A stretch of 64,000 nucleotides of DNA, taken from assembly GCA_963753245.1 (NCBI GenBank), contig CAVWBK010000002.1:620001-684000 (forward strand), in the 5' to 3' direction. The stretch is from VRUE01 sp963753245. Lineage in GTDB: Bacteria > Actinomycetota > Thermoleophilia > Solirubrobacterales > 70-9. Each line of letters begins with the position of its first letter. Within the stretch, counting starts at the first letter, position 1. Made by a program: the position numbers and the translations under genes. Shown here one piece after another: positions 27,550 to 35,574 of the stretch. Under the pieces are notes generated by a model. The model was not told the origin of the DNA. It worked only from the letters and a program-made list of their open reading frames with translations, and did no database searches.

Positions 27550-28417
27550 CGGCGGCGGCGAGCTCGGCGATCTCCAGGCCGGCCATCGCCTCGCCCAGAC
27601 CGTTGGAGGCGGCGGCGACCCGCTCGGGGTCGCCGTGATGGGTGGTCGCCTCGACGATCGCGCGCGCCATGCGCTCGGGATCTGAGCTCTTGAAGATCCC
27701 CGAGCCGACAAAGTTACCCTCGGCGCCGAGCTGCATCATCAGCGCCGCGTCGGCGGGGGTCGCTATTCCCCCCGCGCAAAAGAGCGGCACCGGCAGGCGG
27801 GCGGCCGCGGCGACCTCGCGCACAACTTCCAGCGGAGCCTGGTGAGCCTTGGCGGCGCCCGAGAGCTCCTCGGGGCCGAGCTGTGCGAGGCGCCGGATGC
27901 CGGAGGTGATCTCGCGCATGTGACGAACGGCCTCGACCACGTTGCCGGTTCCCGCCTCGCCCTTGGAGCGGATCATCGCCGCCCCCTCGCCAATTCGCCG
28001 CAGCGCCTCGCCGAGGTTGGTCGCCCCGCAGACAAACGGGATCTCGAAGGCGAACTTGTCGATGTGGTTGCTCTCATCGGCCGGGGTCAGAACCTCCGAC
28101 TCGTCGATGTAGTCGACCTCCAGCGCCTGCAGAACCTGTGCCTCGGCGAAATGGCCGATCCTCGCCTTCGCCATCACCGGGATCGTCACCGCCTCCTGAA
28201 TTCCCTTGATCATCGTCGGGTCCGACATCCGCGCGACGCCACCGTCCCTGCGGATGTCGGCGGGGACGCGCTCGAGCGCCATCACCGCGCAGGCCCCGGC
28301 CGCCTCGGCGATCTTGGCCTGCTCGGGTGTAACCACGTCCATGATCACGCCGCCCTTGAGCATCTCGGCGAGACCGGTCTTCAGCCTGAATGTCGCGCGC
28401 TCGGCCACCAGACCCAA
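27521..28417 (-). CDS. pdxS: Pyridoxal 5'-phosphate synthase lyase subunit PdxS
   Basis: 298 residues, a TIM barrel that makes PLP from ribose 5-phosphate, glyceraldehyde 3-phosphate and ammonia. Catalytic lysines lie in GGVIMDVV/ARIGHF-type context (MAKARIGH) and in RSKGEAGTGN. The family hallmarks ADIRRDGGVARMSDP and FVCGATNLGEALRRI are present. A TTG start at 28417 is used. The operon order is regulator, NTF2-like, pdxS, pdxT, aminopeptidase. Confidence 0.98.
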   Translation of the reverse strand: MGLVAERATFRLKTGLAEMLKGGVIMDVVTPEQAKIAEAAGACAVMALERVPADIRRDGGVARMSDPTMIKGIQEAVTIPVMAKARIGHFAEAQVLQALEVDYIDESEVLTPADESNHIDKFAFEIPFVCGATNLGEALRRIGEGAAMIRSKGEAGTGNVVEAVRHMREITSGIRRLAQLGPEELSGAAKAHQAPLEVVREVAAAARLPVPLFCAGGIATPADAALMMQLGAEGNFVGSGIFKSSDPERMARAIVEATTHHGDPERVAAASNGLGEAMAGLEIAELAAADALLQDRGA

Positions 28418-28437
28418 TATAAAGCGCGCCGCTTCTC

Positions 28438-28893
28438 TCAGCTTTGGCCCGACCAGATCCGGTCGAAGATCTCGCCATCGAGGGGGACCAGCCAGGTCTC
28501 GCGGATCGAGCCGCGCTCAAGGTCGCAGCGATAGACGCCGATCGTCTGCCAAGAGACCTGGGCTCCGGCCCAGATCGCGCTCCCGAGGACAAACTGCGCC
28601 ACCCCATCGCCCTCGCAGATCGCCGCCCCGGGGCGCATCGTCATCGTCGCATTCGCCAGCCGGCGGCGGCGCTGGAAATAATCGATCACCGCCTCCCGGC
28701 CGCGATGCTCGCCGGCGATCGGGCTGCGGCCGGGAACGTGCCAGACGATCTCCGGTGCGAGCAGCTCGACTACCGGCTCGAGGGCGCCGCCCGCATACAT
28801 CTGCGCCTGCCGACGGTGCAGCTCTGTAACCAGATCGAGGGCTCCATCGGTTGGCAATCGAACACCTCCAGGTCGGCCTTCGCGCATCCTCAC
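28438..28893 (-). CDS. NTF2-like (SnoaL/DUF4440-type) protein
   Basis: 151 residues. The alpha+beta cone pattern is clear: TELHRRQAQMYAGGALEPVVELLAPEIVWHVPG, GREAVIDYFQRRRRL and RETWLVPLDGEIFDRIW. No catalytic residues are evident. The GTG at 28893 is used, but a TTG about 12 codons later (before PTDGALDLV) would also fit. It lies between the RpiR-type regulator and pdxS, 20 bases before pdxS, so it is probably co-transcribed. Confidence 0.82.
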   Translation of the reverse strand: MRMREGRPGGVRLPTDGALDLVTELHRRQAQMYAGGALEPVVELLAPEIVWHVPGRSPIAGEHRGREAVIDYFQRRRRLANATMTMRPGAAICEGDGVAQFVLGSAIWAGAQVSWQTIGVYRCDLERGSIRETWLVPLDGEIFDRIWSGQS

Positions 28894-28938
28894 AGCGCGG
28901 CCCCACCCGACTCCTGGGCGGGCGGTGAGCGTCTCGGT

Positions 28939-29799
28939 CTACTTCAGTTTGTAGGCGCGGATACGGTCTTTGTGGGCGGCTTCATCGCGCGCGTAGAGTC
29001 CATGGGCGAGCGCCTGGACCAGTGCCATCAGCGCCGTGTTGGAGCGCGTGAAGGAGGGACTGTTGGAGGAGAAGTAGAGAGTCTGTTCGGCGTGCTCGCC
29101 GACCTCAGACATCGAGGCGTCGGAGATCGCCAGGGTGTTGGCGCTACGATGGACCGCGAGCTTCATCGCGCGCAGCAAAAGGGGATGGGCGCGGCCGGAG
29201 GAGATCACGATCACCAGGGTCTCGTCATCGATTCGTCCCAGTCGCTGCAGTGACTCGCCGCCGGTGCTGGCGACGATCTCTGAGCGAATGTCGAGCAGGC
29301 TCAGCGTGTGGCGCAGGTAGCTGGCGAAGAAGGCCATCTGGTCGACCCCGACAATCACGATCCGGTGGGCTTCGGCCAGCGCAGCGACCGCACCGTCGAC
29401 CTGCTCGCGGGTCAGATTTCGCGCGGTTTCCTCGAGGTTGGCGTAATCGGCACCGAGGCTACCCTCGAGCTCTGAGTGGTCAAAGGAAAATAGGGCCGCA
29501 CCGCCGCTGCTGCCGTTACCGGCGCTCGCGATCGAGTTCCTGTACTCCTCGATCGCCGCCTGCTGGAGCTCGGGGTAACCCTCGAAGCCGAGGGCCTGGG
29601 AGAAGCGCACCACCGTCGATGACGAGGTGCTCGCTCTCCGGGCCAACTCCTCGGCGGTGAGGAACGCCGCCTCGTCGAGATGGTCGACTATGTAGCGGGC
29701 GACATCTTTCTGTGACCGGGAGAATTCATCGAAGCGCTCCTGGATATATGCCGAGAGGCTCTTCAGGTCGGGGGCGGGCTTGGTCGCAGTCTTGGTCAC
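28939..29799 (-). CDS. MurR/RpiR family transcriptional regulator
   Basis: 286 residues. The N-terminal HTH_6 domain (LTAEELARRASTSSSTVVRFSQALGFEGYPELQ) is followed by a C-terminal SIS domain (VIVGVDQMAFFASYLRHTL, LVIVISSGRAHPLLLRAMKLA). SIS domains of this family bind sugar phosphates. It heads the operon that includes pdxST, and PdxS consumes ribose 5-phosphate, so a ribose-phosphate signal would make sense; this is inferred. The GTG at 29799 has AAGGA 7 bases upstream. Confidence 0.94.
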   Translation of the reverse strand: MTKTATKPAPDLKSLSAYIQERFDEFSRSQKDVARYIVDHLDEAAFLTAEELARRASTSSSTVVRFSQALGFEGYPELQQAAIEEYRNSIASAGNGSSGGAALFSFDHSELEGSLGADYANLEETARNLTREQVDGAVAALAEAHRIVIVGVDQMAFFASYLRHTLSLLDIRSEIVASTGGESLQRLGRIDDETLVIVISSGRAHPLLLRAMKLAVHRSANTLAISDASMSEVGEHAEQTLYFSSNSPSFTRSNTALMALVQALAHGLYARDEAAHKDRIRAYKLK

Positions 29800-29858
29800 G
29801 GCGGTCCTTTTCTGCGGACCTTCTGCTTTCCCTTCCGATCTGGTTGGATGAGTTGCGC

Positions 29859-30245
29859 ATGGTCACCCTCGAGGGGGCCCTCCGGCTCACCAACAAAAGC
29901 ATGATCGCCTTTGACCTCTTGCTCGGCTCGAGCGCGATCATCGCCCCCGAGTTCACCCTCAGGGCGCTGGGCCACGACGAGCCCTCACCCGACGCGGCGC
30001 GCGTCTTCCAGCGCAGCGGTCCGGTCTGGCTGAGCTTCGCCGCCGCCCATGTCCTCGCCGAGGTGCGCGACCAGCCCCGTGACTGGTGGGCGCTTGCTTG
30101 GCTGCGCGGAACCGAGATCGCCACCGACGCACTCTGGGCGGACTCGCCTGCCTTCAACCGGCCCGGTGCCAAGCTCGGCCTGCGCCTCGCCGGCGTCGCC
30201 AACCTGGCGATGGCGGTCGGGTTCGGCTGGCTCTCGAAGCGATGA
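29859..30245 (+). CDS. Small membrane protein of unknown function
   Basis: 128 residues with about four weak hydrophobic segments (MIAFDLLLGSSAIIAP, VWLSFAAAHVLAE, WWALAWLRGTEIATDAL, LAGVANLAMAVGFGWL). The pattern is like small DoxX- or DUF4267-type membrane proteins, but I cannot name the family with confidence. The ATG at 29859 is divergent from the RpiR gene. The stop overlaps the next ATG (ATGA). Confidence 0.72.
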   Translation: MVTLEGALRLTNKSMIAFDLLLGSSAIIAPEFTLRALGHDEPSPDAARVFQRSGPVWLSFAAAHVLAEVRDQPRDWWALAWLRGTEIATDALWADSPAFNRPGAKLGLRLAGVANLAMAVGFGWLSKR

Positions 30246-30571
30246 GCGACCTCGCCGGGCTGCCCAGCGTGCGCTGGAGCCTGCGCGGGCTAAACGACGA
30301 GGGCGATGAGGCCTGGCTGATCCGCGGCATCTCCCGCAAGCTCTACCGCTGCCCTGGCTGCCATGGCGAAATCGAGATCGGCAGCGAGCACACGGTCCTT
30401 CAGTACGTGATGCGGCTCGGCGGCAGCGAACACCACCACTGGCATCGGCGCTGCGCCGAAGAGATCCTTGTGCCGCAACTGCACCGGCTAAAACGGGTCC
30501 CGGCCGGGCAGTCCTCACAAGCAAAGCTCGAAGCGCGCGGCCGGGTCAAATCGGGAAAGCGCCGCCGCTAG
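30242..30571 (+). CDS. Hypothetical zinc-binding protein
   Basis: 109 residues. A putative zinc site is formed by CPGCHGE near residue 40 and HHHWHRRC about 35 residues later. The C-terminus is basic (GRVKSGKRRR), which fits nucleic-acid binding. The family is sometimes annotated as ATP/GTP-binding protein in actinobacteria, but there is no nucleotide-binding motif here. It is coupled to the gene before it by ATGA and is followed one base later by the next gene. Confidence 0.75.
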   Translation: MSDLAGLPSVRWSLRGLNDEGDEAWLIRGISRKLYRCPGCHGEIEIGSEHTVLQYVMRLGGSEHHHWHRRCAEEILVPQLHRLKRVPAGQSSQAKLEARGRVKSGKRRR

Positions 30572-30572
30572 C

Positions 30573-31349
30573 GTGAGCTGGGTCCGGGAGCCACTAGCGC
30601 TCTACGCGCGGATCGGCCGCACCTACGTGAGCTGGGCACGGGTGCTGTTGCCGCTCGCCGCCGCGGTCTTCATCCCGCTCGGCCTAGTCCACGCGGTCCC
30701 GCTTCACTTCCAGGTCGACTCCCTCGATTTCGATGGCGCCCTGCACCTCTTCGCGGCGCTCCTCGGAGTCATGGTCCTCTCGGCGACCGGGTTGATCGGC
30801 GAGGTCTTCTACACCGGGGCCGTCTCGATTGCGCTCACCAATCCGCGCAGCGGCGGCAGGCCGCCCTCGCTGCGCGAAGTCGCGCGGCGGGTCAGCTACG
30901 GGCGCCTGATCGCCGTCGATCTGCTCTACGGGGTCTTGGTCGCGATCGGCTTCGCGGCGCTGATCGTCCCCGGTGTCCTGATCTATATCTACTTCGGCCT
31001 CGCGGCGCCGGTGATCGAGATCGAGCAACACGGGGTGCGGGCGGCGCTAGGGCGCAGCCTGCGGCTGGTCCGCGGTCATTTCTGGCTCGTCTTCTGGGTG
31101 CTGGTGCCGATCGAGCTGATCGGCGACGGGTTGATCGATGCCTTCACCGGGCTCGCCGAGCACTTGCTCGGCAACTCGCTGCCGGCGGAGTGGCTCGCCG
31201 ACACAGCTTCAAACATCGCGCTGACCCCCTTCTACGCGGTCGCCGCGGTCCTGCTCACGCTCGATTTGATCGCCGCCCGCGACGGCGAGAGCCCCGAGCT
31301 CCACCGGCCCCCGATCGGCGCTCGCGACAGGTTAGGGTGGCGCCGATGA
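30573..31349 (+). CDS. Multi-pass membrane protein
   Basis: 258 residues with five or six membrane helices. The mid-part RLIAVDLLYGVLVAIGFAALIVPGVLIYIYFGLAAPVIEIE and GVRAALGRSLRLVRGHFW has the pattern of the glycerophosphoryl-diester-phosphodiesterase membrane domain/DUF7847-type proteins. No catalytic site is visible. The GTG at 30573 is one base after the zinc-binding gene, and the stop overlaps the cupin gene (ATGA), so four genes form one operon. Confidence 0.78.
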   Translation: MSWVREPLALYARIGRTYVSWARVLLPLAAAVFIPLGLVHAVPLHFQVDSLDFDGALHLFAALLGVMVLSATGLIGEVFYTGAVSIALTNPRSGGRPPSLREVARRVSYGRLIAVDLLYGVLVAIGFAALIVPGVLIYIYFGLAAPVIEIEQHGVRAALGRSLRLVRGHFWLVFWVLVPIELIGDGLIDAFTGLAEHLLGNSLPAEWLADTASNIALTPFYAVAAVLLTLDLIAARDGESPELHRPPIGARDRLGWRR

Positions 31350-31824
31350 GCGAGCCTCCGAACATCTACTCAGACCACTGGCAGCGCACGATTGAGCATG
31401 GCGGCTTTGGCTTGCGCGGCACCAGGATCGGCGCCCAGGCCGGCGCCACGGAGCTCGGCCTCACCGTCTATGAGCTCGACCCCGGCAAGCGCAACCTCCC
31501 CACGCCCATTTCGGGATCGAGGAGCTGATCGTCGTCCTCGCCGGGACGCCGACCCTGCGCTCGCCCGCGGGCGAGCGCGAGCTGGCCGAGGGGGAGGTGA
31601 TCGCCTGCCCCCCCGGCCGCGCCGGAGCCCACCAACTGATCAATCGCAGCGAGGCCGTCACCCGCTTCATGGTGCTCAGCTCCAAGGCATCCGCCGACCT
31701 GATCGAGTACCCCGACAGCGAACGGATCTCCGCCCAGGGCGGCACCTGGGGAAGCCCCGATGCGGTCTCCTACATGCTCTCGACGAAGACTCAGCTCGAG
31801 TACTTCGAGGGCGAGCCCGAGTAA
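31346..31824 (+). pseudogene. Cupin-domain protein split by one frameshift
   Basis: The first frame gives MSEPPNIYSDHWQRTIEHGG and on to DPGKRNLP and then stops near 31528. The second frame continues the cupin: HAHFGIEELIVVLAG, GERELAEGEVIACPPG and GAHQLINRSEAVTRFMVLSS, with the metal-binding His and Glu of the cupin motifs. A single lost base in the run CTCCCCA near 31500 explains the break. The restored protein would have about 159 residues. The homopolymer context makes an assembly error as likely as real inactivation. Confidence 0.82.
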
Positions 31825-31825
31825 C

Positions 31826-32176
31826 TCAACCGGGCTGCGTCATCACTCCGACCTGGTGTCCCTCGGGGTCGGCAAAGAGGCCGATCTGACCGCTGGGAAT
31901 GTCCATCGGGCCCATCACCCGGGTGGCGCCAAGACCCTCTGCCTTACTGAGTGCCGCCTCGACGTCCTCGACCGCCACGTAGAAGGTCACGTGGCCTTCG
32001 TTGCCCTCCGGCGCTGAGCCAATTCCACCGGGAATGCCCTCGCCGCCGGTCTCGATCGTCGTGTAGGGCATCGCGTCCATATCGGAGAGCCGCCAGTCGA
32101 AGAGGCCGGCATAGAAGTCTTTCATCGCATCGCGGTCCTTGGCCGCGACTTCAAACCACATCGTGGGGTTGCCCAT
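31826..32176 (-). CDS. VOC family (glyoxalase-like) protein
   Basis: 116 residues with the paired beta-alpha-beta-beta-beta units of vicinal oxygen chelate proteins (MWFEVAAKDRDAMKDFYAGLF, HVTFYVAVEDVEAALSKAEGLGATRV, GLFADPEGHQVGV). The substrate is unknown. It is the third gene of an operon with an ArsR regulator and an SRPBCC protein. This trio is common in actinobacteria and usually annotated as a small stress or detoxification set. Confidence 0.9.
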   Translation of the reverse strand: MGNPTMWFEVAAKDRDAMKDFYAGLFDWRLSDMDAMPYTTIETGGEGIPGGIGSAPEGNEGHVTFYVAVEDVEAALSKAEGLGATRVMGPMDIPSGQIGLFADPEGHQVGVMTQPG

Positions 32177-32207
32177 TGCTGTCTCCTTTGTTGGTTTTGG
32201 CTAGTGG

Positions 32208-32660
32208 TCAGTCGTTGCCGAGGGCGTTCTCGGGCTGCTCCCAGGGGTCAGCCCCAGGGTCCTGGCCGCCGGCCAGGGTGGCGAGCCGATCCAGGTAGTG
32301 CTCCCAGCCCAGCCCATGGTTCTGCGCCGACTCGGCGTTTGGAAGGTCGCGGTGGATCAGCCGTAGCTGGGTGCCCTCGCCGTCGGGATCGAGCAGAACT
32401 TCGATCGTGCTCTGCCCGGGCTCAATCGTCGCCCCCTCCCCCTCCCAACCCCAGGTGAAGACCAGTCGGGATGGCGGCTGAAGTTCGCGGTACTCGCCGC
32501 TGGCGATATCGCGACCGTTGATGTCGCAGTGAAAGCGGCCCCCCGGCCGCGGATCGAGCTGCGCCGAGCGCCCCATCCACTGGATCAATTTGTCGGGGTC
32601 GATGAGGAACTCAAAGACGGTCTCAGGACTTGCCTGGATTCGAACCTCCACCTCGGCCAT
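32208..32660 (-). CDS. SRPBCC (AHSA1-like) domain protein
   Basis: 150 residues. The START-like helix-grip fold is indicated by VEVRIQASPETVFEFLIDP, KLIQWMG, DPRPGGRFHCDINGRDIASGEY, LVFTWGWEG and a C-terminal helix GWEHYLDRLATLAGG. It would bind a hydrophobic ligand. The ATG at 32660 starts 3 residues before the fold; a GTG at 32684 is the longer choice. Either overlaps the end of the ArsR gene, which indicates coupled translation. Confidence 0.9.
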   Translation of the reverse strand: MAEVEVRIQASPETVFEFLIDPDKLIQWMGRSAQLDPRPGGRFHCDINGRDIASGEYRELQPPSRLVFTWGWEGEGATIEPGQSTIEVLLDPDGEGTQLRLIHRDLPNAESAQNHGLGWEHYLDRLATLAGGQDPGADPWEQPENALGND

Positions 32661-33027
32661 TGCCTCGGTCTTTGCGCTTGCCACGTTTGTCCCTCCTCTG
32701 CTGCTCCAGCTCGGCGGCGAGTTTCAGCCGCTCGAGACGATCGCTCCAAAATTGGTTGAGAAAATCGTTGAGTCCGGCCATGCCCTGCGCTCGTACCCGG
32801 TAGAGCCGCCGCGTGCCCTCGCGGCGTTCGGCGAGCAACCCGGCCTCGCGCAAGACGCCGATGTGCTGGGAGATGGCCGGACGGCTGATCTCAAAACCGG
32901 CGGCGATCTCGCCGGCGCTGAGCTCCCGCTCGCCGATCGAAACGAGGATCTCGCGCCGCCGCGGCTCGGCGATCGCCCGGCTCACCAGGTCAAGCTCCTG
33001 CCGCTCGCCCTCGGTCTCGATAGCCAT
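32623..33027 (-). CDS. ArsR family transcriptional regulator
   Basis: 134 residues. The winged helix-turn-helix is clear: AEPRRREILVSI, LSAGEIAAGFEISRPAISQHIGVLREAGLLAERREGTRRLYRV. There is no metal-binding cysteine pair in the recognition helix, so it is a non-metal ArsR of the SRPBCC-linked type. The C-terminal tail is basic and low complexity. It heads the operon and probably represses it through the palindrome at 33048. Confidence 0.94.
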   Translation of the reverse strand: MAIETEGERQELDLVSRAIAEPRRREILVSIGERELSAGEIAAGFEISRPAISQHIGVLREAGLLAERREGTRRLYRVRAQGMAGLNDFLNQFWSDRLERLKLAAELEQQRRDKRGKRKDRGNGRGGGSNPGKS

Positions 33028-33047
33028 AGGGCATTATTTAAGCACAG

Positions 33048-33059
33048 ACTTACGTAAGT
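33048..33059. promoter_or_regulatory. Palindromic operator of the ArsR operon
   Basis: ACTTACGTAAGT is a perfect 12-base palindrome 21 bases upstream of the ArsR start. On the minus strand it would cover the -35 region of a promoter whose -10 element is the AT-rich TTAAATAAT just downstream. This is the expected place for an autorepressing ArsR dimer. Confidence 0.6.
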
Positions 33060-33067
33060 GTCTACTT

Positions 33068-34147
33068 TCAAAGTTGGGGAGCTCCGCTCACGAGGTCCAA
33101 GGTGGCCCCGTGATAGCCCGCCGTGGCGAGCAGGTGCTCCTCGCCGGCGGGCCAGGTGGTGAGGCGCACGGCGGCCTGGGCTCCGGCGGGCTCCATCCGC
33201 AGCCAGGCCAGCGGTGCCCGCGCCCCAGCCCGCTCGCCGGCCTCACGGACCGCCAGCTCGAAAGCCTCGCGCTCCTCCCTTGAGAGGTACTGCATCACCA
33301 TCGAGTGATAGACCACCGTCGCTTGCTCGGGCGCGGTTTCGTCGAGGCGCTCGGCTACCCAGGTCGGCGCCAGGGCGCGCTCAACCTCAACCGGCGAACG
33401 TGAGCACAGCTCGATCGCGGCAACCATCCGCTCAAGGCGGACCGTCTGATCGGGCCAGATGTAGGAGAGAAGCGTGAGTCGACCGGCCCCGCTTTGTGGA
33501 TCAATCGGCGCCGCATCACAGCCGCGCCGCTCGCAGACCGCCACAGCCCCGGCCCCGCGCGGCTCGCCCGAACCGATCTCAAAGTCGATTCGCACCGCAG
33601 AGTCCGCGGGCCCCCAGCCGAACCCCTCGGCCTGATAACGATAGGCGTCCCAGCGCAGGTTCAGTCCAGCCGCCGCACCGACCTCGAGCAACCGCAGCGG
33701 CAGGCGAGTTTTCGCCGAGACAGCAAGGAAGCCCGGCAGGAGGGCAGCGCAGCGACCGACCTCATTGGTCTGCACCGGGTCCAAGAGCAGCGCCCGCAGC
33801 CGCTCTCCGTGCTCCTCAAGGGCACCGCGAAAGGCCCGCCAGGTCCGCTCGGGATCCGCGCCAAGCTGGCGGTAGCAGTCGGCCAGCTCGGGCAGTGTGC
33901 CATCGAGGGTGAGGCGGTGCACGGCGCCCATCAGCCGCAGAACAAGGGCCGAGCCGCCGGGATCATTCTGGTGGCCGGCGAACGCCGCCCGCGTCGGACC
34001 GCCCTGCCTGAAGTCCGCTGCCGCGCGGCGCAGCAGACTCTCATAGAGGGGCGAGCCGAGTCGCCCGCAAGCTCCCGCCTGGAAGCGCAGGAGGGCGTCG
34101 ATCGTCGCCCCTTCCTCGGGGTAGTAGGGGACGCTGCCGCCCCTCAC
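33068..34147 (-). CDS. DUF2332 family protein
   Basis: 359 residues matching DUF2332, an actinobacterial family of unknown function. Visible features include RFQAGACGRLGSPLYESLL, the conserved LLEVGAAAGLNLRWD (like an AdoMet- or nucleotide-binding loop), TLLSYIWPDQTVRLERMVAA and YHSMVMQYLS. The glycine loop suggests a methyltransferase-like fold, but the activity is unproven. The GTG start overlaps the YjbQ-type gene by four bases (GTGA). Confidence 0.88.
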   Translation of the reverse strand: MRGGSVPYYPEEGATIDALLRFQAGACGRLGSPLYESLLRRAAADFRQGGPTRAAFAGHQNDPGGSALVLRLMGAVHRLTLDGTLPELADCYRQLGADPERTWRAFRGALEEHGERLRALLLDPVQTNEVGRCAALLPGFLAVSAKTRLPLRLLEVGAAAGLNLRWDAYRYQAEGFGWGPADSAVRIDFEIGSGEPRGAGAVAVCERRGCDAAPIDPQSGAGRLTLLSYIWPDQTVRLERMVAAIELCSRSPVEVERALAPTWVAERLDETAPEQATVVYHSMVMQYLSREEREAFELAVREAGERAGARAPLAWLRMEPAGAQAAVRLTTWPAGEEHLLATAGYHGATLDLVSGAPQL

Positions 34148-34608
34148 TCCCCAAGTGCCTTGATCACGAGGCGCTTGGGCCGGCCCCCGTCGAACTCGCA
34201 GTAGAAGACCTGCTGCCAGGGACCGAGATCAAGGCGCCCGGCACTGACCGGGACGATCACCTGGTGGTGGACGAGCAGGTTCTTGAGATGGGCATCACCG
34301 TTGTCCTCACCACCGCGGTGGTGACGGTATTCCCCACCCTCTGGCAAGAGCTCTGCGGCGATCTGATTGGCGGGTGCCCGCCAACTTGGCGGCGCCATTT
34401 TGTCAAGCCACTCGAGCACATCCTCGTGCAGGCCGGGCTCGTCGTCATTGACCCAGACGCCGGCGGTGATGTGCATCGCGCAGACGAGCACCATTCCCTC
34501 GCCGATCCCGGCCTTCTCAACCGCCTCCTGAACCTGATCGGTGATCCGGATCAGCTCGCGGCGGGCGCTCGTTTCGAAGGTCATATAGGCGGTGTGGGTC
34601 TTGATCAC
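34144..34608 (-). CDS. YjbQ/UPF0047 family protein
   Basis: 154 residues, standard for secondary thiamine-phosphate synthase-type YjbQ proteins. The conserved CAMHITAGVWVNDDEPGLHEDVLEWL and GEDNGDAHLKNLLVHHQVIVPV carry the His/Asp/Glu residues of the putative metal site. Members have weak thiamine-phosphate synthase activity; the true role is not settled. The GTG at 34608 is used. It is first in a two-gene operon with the DUF2332 gene. Confidence 0.93.
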   Translation of the reverse strand: MIKTHTAYMTFETSARRELIRITDQVQEAVEKAGIGEGMVLVCAMHITAGVWVNDDEPGLHEDVLEWLDKMAPPSWRAPANQIAAELLPEGGEYRHHRGGEDNGDAHLKNLLVHHQVIVPVSAGRLDLGPWQQVFYCEFDGGRPKRLVIKALGE

Positions 34609-34695
34609 TGCCTCCTTTGCGCGTGAACAGCCTAATCGGGAGACAACACAGATCGCGGGGCTGCCGATTGGGGCAAGCGTAAGATCGATAGTGCC

Positions 34696-35475
34696 ATGCG
34701 TCGCTTTGCAATCCCAATCACCATGCTCGTGATCGTGGCTGTGCTCGGCGTCGGGGTCGCCAGCGGCGAGCTAAACCAGCAGGGCAACCTACGGCTCGCG
34801 TTCAACGGTCGCATCGCTCCCAAGCGGCTCCCGCGCCGGGTCCCGGCGCCGGTTTCGATGCAGGTGAGCGGCTCGATCCGAACCGCCGACGGTGCCCGCC
34901 CGCCCGAACTGCGCAAGATCACGATCGCCGTCAATCGCTACGGCAGCGTATCGACCGTGGGCCTGCCGACCTGCGAAGCAGGCGAGCTCGAACAGACAAC
35001 CTCCAAGGGCGCCCTGGCCGCCTGCCGCGACGCCCTCGTCGGCCACGGCACCTTTCGCGCCGTGGTCACCTTCCCAGGCCTCGAACCGGTGGCGGTGCAA
35101 GGCCAAGCGCTGGCCTTTAACTCGACCAGGAACGGAAAGCGGGCGATCGTCCTGCAGATCTATGGCTCGACCCCGGTGCGGGTGACCTTCGTCGTCCCCT
35201 TCACGATCCACCGTCTCCAAAGCGGCACCTTCGGGACCGTCTTCGCGGCTCGGATCCCGAAGATCGCCGCCGACAGCGGCTACGTCACCAATCTCTCGCT
35301 TACCCTCGACCGCCGCTACACCTATCGCGGCAAGCAGCGCAGCTTCATCAGCGCCAGATGTGCGGTGCCGCTCGGCGTCCCGGGCGCCGTCTTCACGCTC
35401 GCCCGGGGCAGCTTCGCGTTCTCCAACGGACAGCACCTGAGCACCGCGCTGGCGCGCAATTGCTGGGCGCGCTGA
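34696..35475 (+). CDS. Secreted protein of unknown function, paralogue of 1476-2243
   Basis: 259 residues. The signal sequence MRRFAIPITMLVIVAVLGVGVASG is followed by a beta-rich mature part. It shares the layout and many short motifs with the protein at 1476 (RLP, a VSTVGLPTC-like segment, GHG near the middle, FVVPFTIH versus FVVPIVIE, ARIPKIAADSG versus ARIPPIAAGAG, YRGKQRSFISARC versus YQGKRHTFLAARC). Four cysteines are in partly matching places. The family is unknown to me. The ATG at 34696 begins the signal peptide. Confidence 0.82.
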   Translation: MRRFAIPITMLVIVAVLGVGVASGELNQQGNLRLAFNGRIAPKRLPRRVPAPVSMQVSGSIRTADGARPPELRKITIAVNRYGSVSTVGLPTCEAGELEQTTSKGALAACRDALVGHGTFRAVVTFPGLEPVAVQGQALAFNSTRNGKRAIVLQIYGSTPVRVTFVVPFTIHRLQSGTFGTVFAARIPKIAADSGYVTNLSLTLDRRYTYRGKQRSFISARCAVPLGVPGAVFTLARGSFAFSNGQHLSTALARNCWAR

Positions 35476-35574
35476 GCGGTCCGCTCGAGGCGGGTTCCAA
35501 GCTGCGGGGGTGGGCGATTTCCACCAATCGTCCGCTGCCCCTCTCGTGGTGGCGCCAGGCGCCGATAGAGAAGC

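Noticed and set aside
13775..29799. Novel system within the long minus-strand block
   Set aside because: Most genes (rel, recJ, secDF, ruvABC, yebC, pdxST) are standard housekeeping in conserved order. Only the PAS-zinc ribbon gene, the SecDF fusion and the RpiR link were kept as findings.
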